DNA from: Soonwooa sp023440705
GTDB lineage: Bacteria; Bacteroidota; Bacteroidia; Flavobacteriales; Weeksellaceae
Direction: 5' to 3'
Assembly (NCBI GenBank): GCA_023440705.1
Contig: JAEXRP010000003.1
Span: 94,896 to 158,895 of the forward strand
Length of the DNA: 64,000 bases
Positions within the stretch are counted from its first letter, which is position 1. Every line of letters begins with the position of its first letter. A program made the position numbers and the translations under genes. Positions 8,901 to 16,343 of this stretch are shown here, piece after piece. Under the pieces are notes generated by a model. It was not told where the DNA came from. It saw only the letters and a program-made list of their open reading frames with translations, and ran no database searches.

Positions 8901-10256
8901 AGCAGTAACCGCTTTGGTTGACTCAACTGAGATATTGCCAGTTACATTTAGTATAGAATAAGTGCCCCAATCATTTGCACCAGAAACAGGTTTTAAATCC
9001 GAAGGATTAATAGTTTGAATAATAGTAGCGCCATTTTTTACTATAACCGTAGCGCCTTGTTGCGTAATGATGTTTAGTTTGGTAGTATAAGATTTTGGAC
9101 CAATCTTGTCAATATCAGAAATTTCATCAATAACTTTTGGAAGATAGCAACTGATAGGTGGAATAAAATTCATACCTCCAGTAGAAACTGCTTTAATGGT
9201 TTCTGTACCATTTTTAGTGTCGTTTTCTACACCAGCCATTAATTGGTAGACGTATATTTTCTTTTTGTCCTTTGCTTTGATGTATAAATTGTAATGATCT
9301 GTCCCTTGAAGTTTATATTTCGTTTCATCAATTCTGAAGTGGTCTCCTGGATTAGCAAGTGTCGTAATTGGTGATGTTTCATTATTAACGTAGATTTCGG
9401 TGTTTGGCTCAGTAGCAACTACAATAGCGCCTTCCATATCGTTGCCAATTTTACCATAACCTTTAACGATAATAAATTCGTCTCCTAGTTTATCAGTTGG
9501 TACTGATTGATCCATCAATATATCTGATCCATCTCCACTAAATGCAATTTTTGACTGTTGCCCATTGAAGTTACCATTAGTCACCGAAATAGGTTTATCA
9601 GCAGTTATATGCGCTCCTGTAAAGGCGTCTAGGTTACTAGGATTGCTAAGACTTTTCCCTTGCAAAATATAAGATTGTCCTCTGTTAAGCGTTACCTTGT
9701 ATGAAGCCTGTGTAGGAACATTATTAAAAACTAAAGGTTTTTTGAATCCATCTATTTTTACAACTGTATTGTCTTGTGTTGCAATAACACTCGTCATAAA
9801 ATTAAGATCTTTGTGACTAAAGTTATTTGGTGATACAACAGTATAAAAATCTCGTCCTAAAGCGGCTTCTCCTTTTGATGTTAGGATCTCCGCATGATTT
9901 TGTACTCCAAATCTGAAATTGGCAAAGAAAGGAAAGTCAGCTCTAACATAAAGTCCCATTGTTCCCGCTTTTCCTAAAGCTGAAATATCTTTCGTAATCA
10001 TATACTTACTATCTATTCCAATAGTAGCTGGACTGCCTTTTTCGATGTCAGCTTGATAGATTAAAGTATTGTTATTGTATACATAAACCCTAAACTTCTT
10101 AGACGCTGCATTTGTTGATAAATGCAAATATTGAGTTTGCGGAGTGCTATAATCTTGATCGTTAAACATCGGTGCGAACCAATGCTCTTTATCAAATTGT
10201 GCGGAAAACTGTGTGAAAAAAAATAGAAGTATAAACGCCGATAAAAACCTTTTCAT
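5997..10256 (-). CDS. Giant T9SS type B cargo protein with IgGFc-binding-like N-terminus
   Basis: The 1419-residue secreted protein has a signal peptide (MKRFLSAFILLFFFTQFSAQ). The next ~450 residues resemble the IgGFc-binding-protein N-terminal domain (YVYNNNTLIYQADIEKG, DFYTVVSPNN, DEFIIVKGYGK, YVYQLMAGVEND). Several Ig- or PKD-like beta domains follow, with recurring Cys residues and repeats of the form CDDxxxGK. The last 88 residues (from about 1332) are a type B T9SS sorting domain: TPNGDGRND, then IIDRYGKKVY, IWDGKLNGKPLPNDTYWY and the end GWILLKNN. The protein should be exported by Sec and moved to the surface by the T9SS. A role as a surface adhesin is inference. It lies 90 nt downstream of a second cargo gene with a matching sorting domain. 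Confidence 0.88.
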   Translation of the reverse strand: MKRFLSAFILLFFFTQFSAQFDKEHWFAPMFNDQDYSTPQTQYLHLSTNAASKKFRVYVYNNNTLIYQADIEKGSPATIGIDSKYMITKDISALGKAGTMGLYVRADFPFFANFRFGVQNHAEILTSKGEAALGRDFYTVVSPNNFSHKDLNFMTSVIATQDNTVVKIDGFKKPLVFNNVPTQASYKVTLNRGQSYILQGKSLSNPSNLDAFTGAHITADKPISVTNGNFNGQQSKIAFSGDGSDILMDQSVPTDKLGDEFIIVKGYGKIGNDMEGAIVVATEPNTEIYVNNETSPITTLANPGDHFRIDETKYKLQGTDHYNLYIKAKDKKKIYVYQLMAGVENDTKNGTETIKAVSTGGMNFIPPISCYLPKVIDEISDIDKIGPKSYTTKLNIITQQGATVIVKNGATIIQTINPSDLKPVSGANDWGTYSILNVTGNISVESTKAVTAGISAGDSNVGYGGFFAGFSRIPSIYNPDKEACIPYATLELSPGYTKYEWFNVDDPTTILTDPANPHIFKPTKPGTYQCRIFEGSCDPELTPQEKFENCKKKVTDSICGVQTFSPSFKYNTGEAVASITITKQPTKGTVVVSGATFTYTPNQDITNQTDEIEYNISNASGTVTEKVKHTIIINQIIATDTTVGECSTTNSANFDLTKTKYTTVLNFQSVEYYKSKLGAENQIATEKISSPYPATDGTIVYARIENTLGCHAVREVTLKIMSAPDVKPENYTKLHCDEEDGKIDGNYKATLNDVTAGIMTNPAGFTINFFKTKSDADVPTNALPQNMPYVFSAGNNKIWVRVESDCDLVIKEIELKIGALIPDITTGGTATYKENVCNDVNAYDYLSKFTNETGLSGTYYKSLPDAQNNVDGITVNNPTMLSIVDGLNTFYFRVWNPAYCARIFKLELTRQSPPKPTFPGAPYSICDDGTSTYTLDAGAGYTSWEWYNDNDPSTMIINSRTITVKPGKYFVIVKSASAPCPIKSDVVEVIGEPVPVLDPAKLTGTFCDNDLDGKADVTFSTDVTPTILANSSLFDDIKYYTNASMTASSQITTDKWSFATDTDVWIKVKPKYCAEVSAKITLKVGPKISLLKDKETITECGDLDGKYTVTNLDAYRINFTTDQSLNITYHNSKSGTQNNNDIVTSSDLTFTNTKTYYLRISSPTGLCPVLAELTININRPEASTELKDESICAGTTVELKVGSGFKSHVWYKAEDLNTPIWDQETYKASIGNYVVVLEAQNGCKYSQPVKVTQAESAKITAIIIDGTTVTVKAEGGVPPYEYALEGPSYYQGFSSNFVFPDVSKPGLYTVSVKTSSNCAPTTANFSILKIQNTITPNGDGRNDYVDYSELKSKTDAKFIIIDRYGKKVYDSAEKKDYIWDGKLNGKPLPNDTYWYILEWTDLGAPSPTQQKGWILLKNN

Positions 10257-10296
10257 TAAAATAATACTTGTGCTAACAAATGTAACGATAAAATGG

Positions 10297-10304
10297 CAAA
10301 AGTA
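10297..10304 (-). promoter_or_regulatory. Possible own promoter of the large cargo gene
   Basis: TACTTTTG on the minus strand lies 40 nt before the ATG at 10256, between the two cargo genes. No TTTG is at the -33 position, so read-through from the upstream gene is also possible. Confidence 0.35.
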
Positions 10305-10347
10305 TTATGGATAAAAGGCTTTTTAACTAAAACTTATTCGTGTTTTA

Positions 10348-12729
10348 TTAATAGTTTTTCAATAGAATCCAGCTTTTTAATTGTTGGGTTTTTCCAGAGG
10401 TTGGCTCTATCCAATCTGCAACATACCAATAAGTGCCTGTCGGCAAAACGCGGCCGTTTTGTTTACCATCCCAAATAAATTGGTTGGCAGAATTACCTTC
10501 AAAGACTAAAACACCGTTTCGGTTATAGATTTTCAAACGAGCTTCGGTTTTATTTAATAATTCAGAAAGATTGATAACATCGTTTTTTCCATCGGCATTT
10601 GGGCTGATGACATTGGCAATATTGATTACCGAAAAATCTCTAGATACAAGCCCACAATCATCATTTGATTTGACGTAGATCGTATGGTTACCAAGCGACA
10701 CATTTGTGAATGTTGGCGAATCTTGGAAGTTGCCAGGAAATGTATTGTCATCCAATGAATATTTGTAAGGCGCTGTGCCGCCAATTACTTTAACAGTCAC
10801 GGTTGATCCATTAATCTCGATAGCATCGATAATAGCAGTTGGCGCTTCTTTGACCTCGATAGTTTGTGTATAGAAACAACCATTATAACCGAGTTTTACG
10901 GTGTACACACCAACCGGTACATTTTCAATTTTTTGAGTGGTAGCATTGGTTTGCGTTACAGGGTCTTTAAAACTCCATTCGTACGATGTAAAGTGAGTGC
11001 TTGGGCTAGGGCCTTCGCCAGCATCTAAAGTTGTCGTTGTATTTTTACAAACTGTAACTTCTTTTGGCATATTAGATTTCGCAGGTTGCTTTAGAATGAA
11101 TGTTATTTCTTCAACATCATCACACTTGTTAGGTTGGTTATAACGGATGTAATATTTGTTTTGTGAGGTTGATGTTAGAAGGACTTTAGTATTATTAAGT
11201 ACATTATTTTGCTTTTTTGCGTCGTCTTCGGTTTTATAAAATTGAGGTGTTCCTTCTATGTCATCAGCGATGTCTTTATAATAATCTAAAAGGTCAATTT
11301 CTTTAGAGCCTTCAAGTTTATCATCACAAATCGTAATATCCGAATGAGGCTTCGGTGTGCTGTTTGAATTTTTAGAGAATGTTATCTCTTTCGTAACTGG
11401 ATCACAATTTCCAGGTTTCACCCAAATCCAGACACTTTTGAAATCTGTAGTAAAGCTTATTTTATTAATTGGAACTTCGGTCGGATTGTTCGTGTTTATT
11501 GGCTTATTTTCATAATACCTAATTTGAAAATTAGGATGGCTGTCAAGAATTTGTTTCGTGTTATCATCATCCAAATTCACATTATAGATGTTGTCAAAAT
11601 CTTCATCACAAACTTTAAAAGTTGTATTCTTGAAATTAGGCATCGTTTGCCCTTCAATGTTAATTTGCCCTTTAATACTGCATGTGCCATTAAGTTCAAT
11701 TTCTACCTCGTAATGTCCAGCATCTTCATATTTAACATTGTAGGTAGGGTAATATCCCGACAAAATCTGAACTCCATCTTTGTACCATGTATATTTGGTT
11801 GCTCCAACTTCGGTTGCGTCAATTGTTCTACTGGTGCCTTCGCAAAGTGCATTGCCATTATTTTCTGTCCAGTCAGGCCCTAAATCTTTATTTCCAAAAC
11901 TTCTACCTTTTAAAAAAACCGCTGAATCGTATTTGCCCGTTGTATCACCATGATCAGCAATAACAAGTTTTATGCTGTATTTTACACCAACTTCAACATT
12001 TGCAATTGCTTTTAAGATTTTTGTTTCTCCATTGAAATTATGCGTAGGATAGTAGGGTTTGTCGTAGGCATTAAAAGAACCAAAATATTGAACATTGCTG
12101 GGGCATTTTTCAGCACCGTTTATTGTTTTAGAAGTAACAGGGATATTTGTTCCAGGTACGACAGCTATATTTTTGTAATGCTCAGAGTTGTCCGCTTTTT
12201 TTATTAAAAAAGCAAAAGCATCAGAATAATCACAATTATCTGGTCGATATTCTTCTGACAAGAACATATAATCAAAAGCAATACTGTTTTTATTATAAGA
12301 TGTAAAATCAAATTCTAGAACAGTTGCATTTAATAGATGATCAGTAGGTAAACCTGCATTGGTCAACATTTCGAAAAGATCGGGATCTGATAACCAACTT
12401 GAGTCTCCTTCACTTTGTATGTAGGAGTTGGGACCTGCTGCAGCTCTAGCTCTCCCCGTTGATAAGATAATGCCATCTTTAATAGGAAAGTCAGAAGTAG
12501 CTTTGTTAAAATATCCCCAACTTTTATCTCCATTGCTAAATTCTTTTCCAGATACGCGAATATTGTCAACAGCAATACAGCTTTGATTGTTCCCTACAAA
12601 AATATCTTTAACGAGTTGGTCTGGCGTATATGAAGTTGTATTAATACTAATACTTTGGGCATTTGATGAAAAATATCCAAATATTATTAGATTAAAAAAT
12701 AAAAGTTTATGGAGTAGATTTTTACACAT
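10348..12729 (-). CDS. T9SS type B cargo protein with choice-of-anchor L domain
   Basis: The 793-residue protein (from ATG 12729) has a signal peptide ending SSNAQ. The next ~260 residues look like a choice-of-anchor L domain: GIILSTGRARAA, FDFTSYNKNSIAFDYMFLSEEY, DAFAFLIK, and VKYSIKLVIADHGDTTGKYDSAV. Ig-like beta domains follow, then an 88-residue type B sorting domain (SPNADGKND, IWDGKQNGRVLPTGTYWY, ending SWILLKNY) very like that of the neighbouring cargo. The frame extends to TTG 12843, but a terminator for the previous gene (12831-12863) and a promoter box (12769-12776) lie inside that extension, so ATG 12729 is chosen. It is probably surface-exposed. The ligand is unknown. Confidence 0.87.
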   Translation of the reverse strand: MCKNLLHKLLFFNLIIFGYFSSNAQSISINTTSYTPDQLVKDIFVGNNQSCIAVDNIRVSGKEFSNGDKSWGYFNKATSDFPIKDGIILSTGRARAAAGPNSYIQSEGDSSWLSDPDLFEMLTNAGLPTDHLLNATVLEFDFTSYNKNSIAFDYMFLSEEYRPDNCDYSDAFAFLIKKADNSEHYKNIAVVPGTNIPVTSKTINGAEKCPSNVQYFGSFNAYDKPYYPTHNFNGETKILKAIANVEVGVKYSIKLVIADHGDTTGKYDSAVFLKGRSFGNKDLGPDWTENNGNALCEGTSRTIDATEVGATKYTWYKDGVQILSGYYPTYNVKYEDAGHYEVEIELNGTCSIKGQINIEGQTMPNFKNTTFKVCDEDFDNIYNVNLDDDNTKQILDSHPNFQIRYYENKPINTNNPTEVPINKISFTTDFKSVWIWVKPGNCDPVTKEITFSKNSNSTPKPHSDITICDDKLEGSKEIDLLDYYKDIADDIEGTPQFYKTEDDAKKQNNVLNNTKVLLTSTSQNKYYIRYNQPNKCDDVEEITFILKQPAKSNMPKEVTVCKNTTTTLDAGEGPSPSTHFTSYEWSFKDPVTQTNATTQKIENVPVGVYTVKLGYNGCFYTQTIEVKEAPTAIIDAIEINGSTVTVKVIGGTAPYKYSLDDNTFPGNFQDSPTFTNVSLGNHTIYVKSNDDCGLVSRDFSVINIANVISPNADGKNDVINLSELLNKTEARLKIYNRNGVLVFEGNSANQFIWDGKQNGRVLPTGTYWYVADWIEPTSGKTQQLKSWILLKNY

Positions 12730-12768
12730 TTTTTGCTTTCCGATTTTCTTGTTGAGAATTCGGGGCAA

Positions 12769-12776
12769 CAAAATTA
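12769..12776 (-). promoter_or_regulatory. Promoter -7 box of the choice-of-anchor L gene
   Basis: TAATTTTG on the minus strand, 39 nt before ATG 12729. It rules out the upstream TTG start at 12843. Confidence 0.5.
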
Positions 12777-12830
12777 CAATATTTAATATTGTTAAAATCT
12801 TTAATGCTATTAAAATAATTTTAAAACAAA

Positions 12831-12863
12831 ATAAAAATCCCAAGCTCGTAAAAACTTGGGATT
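12831..12863 (-). terminator. Terminator of the PLP enzyme gene
   Basis: A 9-bp stem AATCCCAAG 12836-12844 / CTTGGGATT 12855-12863 is followed on the minus strand by a T-rich tract. Confidence 0.8.
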
Positions 12864-12886
12864 CTAAATAAAAATATGAAAATGAT

Positions 12887-14110
12887 TTAGCGTAAAATTT
12901 GTGTGGAAACTAGGCAAGCGCGCATTTTTTCGTAAGTACGTTTGATGTCATTGTCCAGTCCAATAGAATAGCGGATAAGTCCGTCCGACAGTCCCATGCT
13001 TTTTCTTTCCTCTTCCGGTATCTCTGACGAGGTTGAACTTCCAGATGCAGAAAATAATGTTTTGTAAAATCCAAGACTTACAGCAAGATAACCAAGGTTT
13101 TCGTATTGCATCATTTCCATGACTTCGTTAGCTTTTGGGGTTGTGCCAACATCGAGCGTCAACAGTCCGCCATAGCCATATTCTTCGCGCATCATCGATT
13201 TGTAAAGCTGATGATCTTTGTGAGATTGTAGACCTGGATATTTAACAACCAAGCCATCTTTTTCGAACATTTCTGCAAGATAAAGCGCATTGTGGCTATG
13301 TTGCTTCATACGGATATGAAGTGTTCTTAGGTTTTTAAGAATATTGGCAGCGCGCAAACTATCCATTGTCGGACCAAGAAGCATACAAGCACCAGTATTT
13401 ACATTTTTAAGATCGTTGATAAAATCTTGCGTTCCACAGATCACACCGCCAACTGTATCGCTACTTCCGTTAATGAATTTTGTTAAACTATGGATAACCA
13501 CATCAGCGCCTAATTCTTTAGGAGAAATGCATAACGGAGAAAACGTGTTGTCAACAACTAGTTTTAGATTGTGTTTTTTTGCAATTCGCGATAAAGATGC
13601 AATGTCAGCAACTTCCAAAAGTGGATTGCTAACAGATTCGCAGTACAATACTTTTGTATTTTGAGTAATGGCTGCTTCTACCAAATCCAATTTTGTAATA
13701 TCTACAAAACTTGTATTAATATTATAATCTGGAAGAAAATTCTTCATGAATGCATAAGTCCCGCCGTAGATTGTTCTACTAGATACAATATGATCGTTTG
13801 ATTTGCAAAGCTGCATTAATACCGACGTTATCGCACCCATTCCCGAAGCAGTTACATTGGCAGCTTCTGTTGCTTCCATTTGTGCAAGTGCTTCACCTAG
13901 ATACAAATTGCTAGGAGAGGAGTGGCGAGAATATAGATAGCAGCCGTCTGTATTGCCTTCGAAGGTGTCAAACATCGTTTTGGCTGATAAAAATGTATAA
14001 GTCGAACTATCAGAAATGGATGGATTAACGCCTCCAAATTCCCCAAAGTATTGTAAATCTTGAATGTTGTTAGCTGGATCGAATGTGTTCACGTTGATTA
14101 TTTTATACAA
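12887..14110 (-). CDS. Cys/Met-metabolism PLP-dependent lyase or transferase
   Basis: A fold-type I PLP enzyme of the cystathionine gamma-synthase / methionine gamma-lyase family (407 residues). Visible landmarks are YSRHSSPS (Tyr60, Arg62 region, phosphate binding from the partner subunit), YGGTY (Tyr115, cofactor stacking), VVDNTFSP (Asp187, pyridine nitrogen) and HSLTKFINGSSD, with Lys211 as the PLP lysine. Methionine gamma-lyases of the Pseudomonas putida type carry Cys in the YGCT motif. Here it is Gly, so cystathionine gamma-lyase or O-acetylhomoserine sulfhydrylase activity is equally possible. The start is either TTG 14110 or GTG 14092 (giving MNTFDP). The divergent Lrp-type gene suggests amino-acid-responsive control, as in the mdeA-mdeR pair of P. 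putida. Confidence 0.82.
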   Translation of the reverse strand: MYKIINVNTFDPANNIQDLQYFGEFGGVNPSISDSSTYTFLSAKTMFDTFEGNTDGCYLYSRHSSPSNLYLGEALAQMEATEAANVTASGMGAITSVLMQLCKSNDHIVSSRTIYGGTYAFMKNFLPDYNINTSFVDITKLDLVEAAITQNTKVLYCESVSNPLLEVADIASLSRIAKKHNLKLVVDNTFSPLCISPKELGADVVIHSLTKFINGSSDTVGGVICGTQDFINDLKNVNTGACMLLGPTMDSLRAANILKNLRTLHIRMKQHSHNALYLAEMFEKDGLVVKYPGLQSHKDHQLYKSMMREEYGYGGLLTLDVGTTPKANEVMEMMQYENLGYLAVSLGFYKTLFSASGSSTSSEIPEEERKSMGLSDGLIRYSIGLDNDIKRTYEKMRACLVSTQILR

Positions 14111-14199
14111 ATATTGCAGAAAGTATTAATTATTACAAGCTGTTGATTAATATTTGGATAATATTACAATGCTTATAGTGTTTGTTAGATTTTATTGCG

Positions 14200-14207
14200 T
14201 AAATTTG
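14200..14207 (+). promoter_or_regulatory. Promoter -7 box for the Lrp-type regulator
   Basis: TAAATTTG lies 31 nt before the ATG at 14239. A TTTG at 14181-14184 is only 15 nt upstream, shorter than the usual spacer. The 128-nt divergent region is the likely operator for both genes. Confidence 0.45.
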
Positions 14208-14238
14208 ATTTGAAACTATCTACTTAATAGAAAATTTT

Positions 14239-14700
14239 ATGAATCTCGACGATACTGACAAAAAACTTTTGATGCTTCTACAAGAAGATTCAAAAATGAC
14301 AACTAAAGAAATTGCTAATCAACTTAATCTTTCTGCAACAGCAGTGTACGAAAGAATTAGGAAGCTTGAGAAAAACAAAGTTATCAAAAAATACGTTGCA
14401 TTAATCGATAAAGAATTGGTTAATCGAGATTTTGTCGTTTTGTGTCACATCAAATTGACGCAACACAAAAAAGAGTATTTGCAAGAGTTTGAAAAAGAAA
14501 TTTTGGAACTGCAAGAAGTCATGGATTGCTTCCATGTGAGTGGAGATTTTGATTATATTCTAAAAATCGGTGTTGCTAATATTAAAGAATATCGAAGTTT
14601 TATAGTTAACAAGTTGACGGTTGTCAAACATATTGGAAGTTCTCACAGTGCTTTTGTTATTGGCGAAGTCAAATCTACAACAGCGGTTTCTATCATATAA
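14239..14700 (+). CDS. Lrp/AsnC family transcriptional regulator
   Basis: The 153-residue protein has the standard architecture. An N-terminal AsnC-type helix-turn-helix (MTTKEIANQLNLSATAVYERIRKLEKNKVIKKY, about residues 19-52, seen in pieces) is followed by a RAM ligand-binding domain containing VMDCFHVSGDFDYILKIGV. Such proteins form dimers to octamers and respond to amino acids. It is divergent from the Cys/Met PLP enzyme with 128 nt between them, so it most likely regulates that gene and itself. It ends at a bidirectional terminator shared with tsf. Confidence 0.93.
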   Translation: MNLDDTDKKLLMLLQEDSKMTTKEIANQLNLSATAVYERIRKLEKNKVIKKYVALIDKELVNRDFVVLCHIKLTQHKKEYLQEFEKEILELQEVMDCFHVSGDFDYILKIGVANIKEYRSFIVNKLTVVKHIGSSHSAFVIGEVKSTTAVSII

Positions 14701-14730
14701 AAAAACCAGTCAATTAATTGACTGGTTTTT
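14701..14730. terminator. Bidirectional terminator between lrp-type gene and tsf
   Basis: A perfect 30-nt palindrome (AAAACCAGTCAAT against ATTGACTGGTTTT) with a T run on each strand begins right after the stop codon of the regulator. Confidence 0.9.
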
Positions 14731-14754
14731 ATGTTTTAAAGATTTAATCTAAGA

Positions 14755-15576
14755 TTATAGGCTAACTCTTACGAATCCTACAACTTTAAGATCACCGTTA
14801 ACTGACTTTACATAATCAGCTACTGACATACCACCATCTTTGATGAATGCTTGGTGTACCAAAGTGTTGTCTTTGTAGAATTTCTGCATTTTACCTTTAA
14901 GGATGTTATCGATAATGTTAGCAGGTTTACCTTCTTTAGTTAAGATATCTCTTTCGATTTCTAATTCTTTGTCGATAGTTTCTTGAGAAACTTGAGTCTC
15001 GTCAAGTGCGATTGGATTCATCGCAGCAACTTGCATAGATACAGCTTTTGCAGCTTCTTCAGCACCATCTACGTTTGCAGAAAGAGCAGTGATAGCAGCG
15101 ATTTTGTTACCAGCGTGGATATAAGCACCAACGAAAGGACCTTCGATTCTTTCGAAAGCACCGATTTCGATTTTTTCTCCGATAACACCAGTTTGCTCGA
15201 TTAATTTATCAGCAACAGTAATACCGTGGAAATCTGTAGCCAATAATTCTTCTTTAGAAGCAGCTGTGATAGCCATTTCAGCTAATTCGTAAGCTAACTC
15301 TACGAAAGCTTCATTTTTAGCAACGAAGTCAGTCTCACAGTTAAGAGAGATAATAGCACCTAAAGTGTTATCTTCGTTAACTCTAGCGATTACAGCACCT
15401 TCTGTTGACTCTCTGTCAGCTCTGTTAGCGGCAACTTTTTGTCCTTTTTTTCTTAAGATTTCGATAGCTTTTTCGAAGTCACCTTCTGCTTCTACTAATG
15501 CTTTTTTGCAGTCCATCATACCTGCACCTGTTGTGTTTCTTAGCTTTGCTACGTCTGCTGCTACTGGTGTATACAT
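14755..15576 (-). CDS. tsf: Elongation factor Ts
   Basis: EF-Ts catalyses GDP release from EF-Tu. The 273-residue product starts with the UBA-like domain holding the family signature (LRNTTGAGMMDCKKAL, about residues 12-27). Next come the core domains with NCETDFVAKNEAF, whose TDFV loop inserts into EF-Tu. The C-terminal part carries KEGKPANIIDNILKGKMQKFYKD. It is transcribed alone here. The usual bacterial partner rpsB is 11 kb away in opposite orientation, which supports an inversion (see findings). A -7 box lies at 15640-15647. Confidence 0.97.
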   Translation of the reverse strand: MYTPVAADVAKLRNTTGAGMMDCKKALVEAEGDFEKAIEILRKKGQKVAANRADRESTEGAVIARVNEDNTLGAIISLNCETDFVAKNEAFVELAYELAEMAITAASKEELLATDFHGITVADKLIEQTGVIGEKIEIGAFERIEGPFVGAYIHAGNKIAAITALSANVDGAEEAAKAVSMQVAAMNPIALDETQVSQETIDKELEIERDILTKEGKPANIIDNILKGKMQKFYKDNTLVHQAFIKDGGMSVADYVKSVNGDLKVVGFVRVSL

Positions 15577-15639
15577 ATTTGTAATGATTTTTTAAATTTT
15601 AAAAAAAAGTGATATATTTAATCGATTTTTTTTGCGTGG

Positions 15640-15647
15640 CAAATATA
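15640..15647 (-). promoter_or_regulatory. Promoter -7 box for tsf
   Basis: TATATTTG on the minus strand, 63 nt before the tsf ATG. A TTTG at 15660-15663 is only 12 nt further upstream, closer than the normal spacer. Confidence 0.45.
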
Positions 15648-15700
15648 CTAAAATATCCACAAACTAAAAAGATAGAATCTACGTTAAATAATTGTAAATG

Positions 15701-15708
15701 TAATTTTG
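15701..15708 (+). promoter_or_regulatory. Promoter -7 box, leaderless spacing
   Basis: TAATTTTG ends 6 nt before ATG 15715, so transcription would begin almost at the start codon. No clear -33 element. Confidence 0.45.
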
Positions 15709-15714
15709 TGATCC

Positions 15715-16281
15715 ATGAAGAAAATAGTTTTACTTGTTATGATTGCGGTTTCAGGAATGTATTATGCGCAAGTAAGTGTATTTACAGCGATGAATTCTAA
15801 TGACCCTAATGTGGTGCAATCTTTTATAACGGCGAATCCCAAGCATCCAAAAATTCCGGAATTAAAAAAGAAACTTCAAGGTATGCGATATACAGTTGTG
15901 AGTAGTTCGGGCTCTGGTAACGATGCAGAAGCAAAACCCAAAGTTTCTAAATTGACAACTAATAAACTTGAAAAAAATATTAGCAAGTCGAAAACATCAG
16001 AAAGTGCGGAGAAAACAGCAGCTATTTTGACGAATTTATTTAATGATAATAAATATTCTAAAGAAGCTGTTTTACAAATCGTAAACAGATCTTCTTGTGA
16101 GTTAGTGGTAAAAGTTGCAGGGAAAAAGAAATATTATAATCTGAATGTACCGTCTAAAAATCAAAATTATATCCTTATCGAAAAAGGGAATTATAATTTA
16201 ACAACTTCTATTTGTGGCGCTTCGTATACTTCTAATAAAAGTATTACTGCAAGTACGATTATTACACTTGGTAATAAATAA
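15715..16281 (+). CDS. Small secreted protein, paralog of the 3708-4328 lipoprotein
   Basis: The 188-residue product has a cleavable signal peptide (MKKIVLLVMIAVSGMYYAQ). A low-complexity middle rich in Lys, Ser and Thr follows, then a C-terminal domain of about 85 residues shared with the lipoprotein next to rpsB: ILTNLF, a Cys in NRSSCELVVKV, YYNLNVPSKNQNYILIEKGNYNL, ICGASYTSNKSI, and IITL. The two are clear paralogs, one a lipoprotein and one a type I signal product. It faces accA, with a shared terminator between them. The function is unknown. Confidence 0.75.
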   Translation: MKKIVLLVMIAVSGMYYAQVSVFTAMNSNDPNVVQSFITANPKHPKIPELKKKLQGMRYTVVSSSGSGNDAEAKPKVSKLTTNKLEKNISKSKTSESAEKTAAILTNLFNDNKYSKEAVLQIVNRSSCELVVKVAGKKKYYNLNVPSKNQNYILIEKGNYNLTTSICGASYTSNKSITASTIITLGNK

Positions 16282-16310
16282 TTAAAATTAATTTTAAAAA
16301 TCAATAAAAA

Positions 16311-16337
16311 AACGCTTCAAATTTTTGAAGCGTTTTT
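16311..16337. terminator. Bidirectional terminator before accA
   Basis: A stem AACGCTTCAAA / TTTGAAGCGTT with A and T runs on the two sides lies between convergent genes. Confidence 0.85.
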
Positions 16338-16343
16338 GTTTTT

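Noticed and set aside
12730..12843. N-terminal extension of the choice-of-anchor L protein to TTG 12843
   Set aside because: It would include the terminator of the previous gene and lie upstream of the promoter box at 12769-12776. The signal peptide begins cleanly at ATG 12729.
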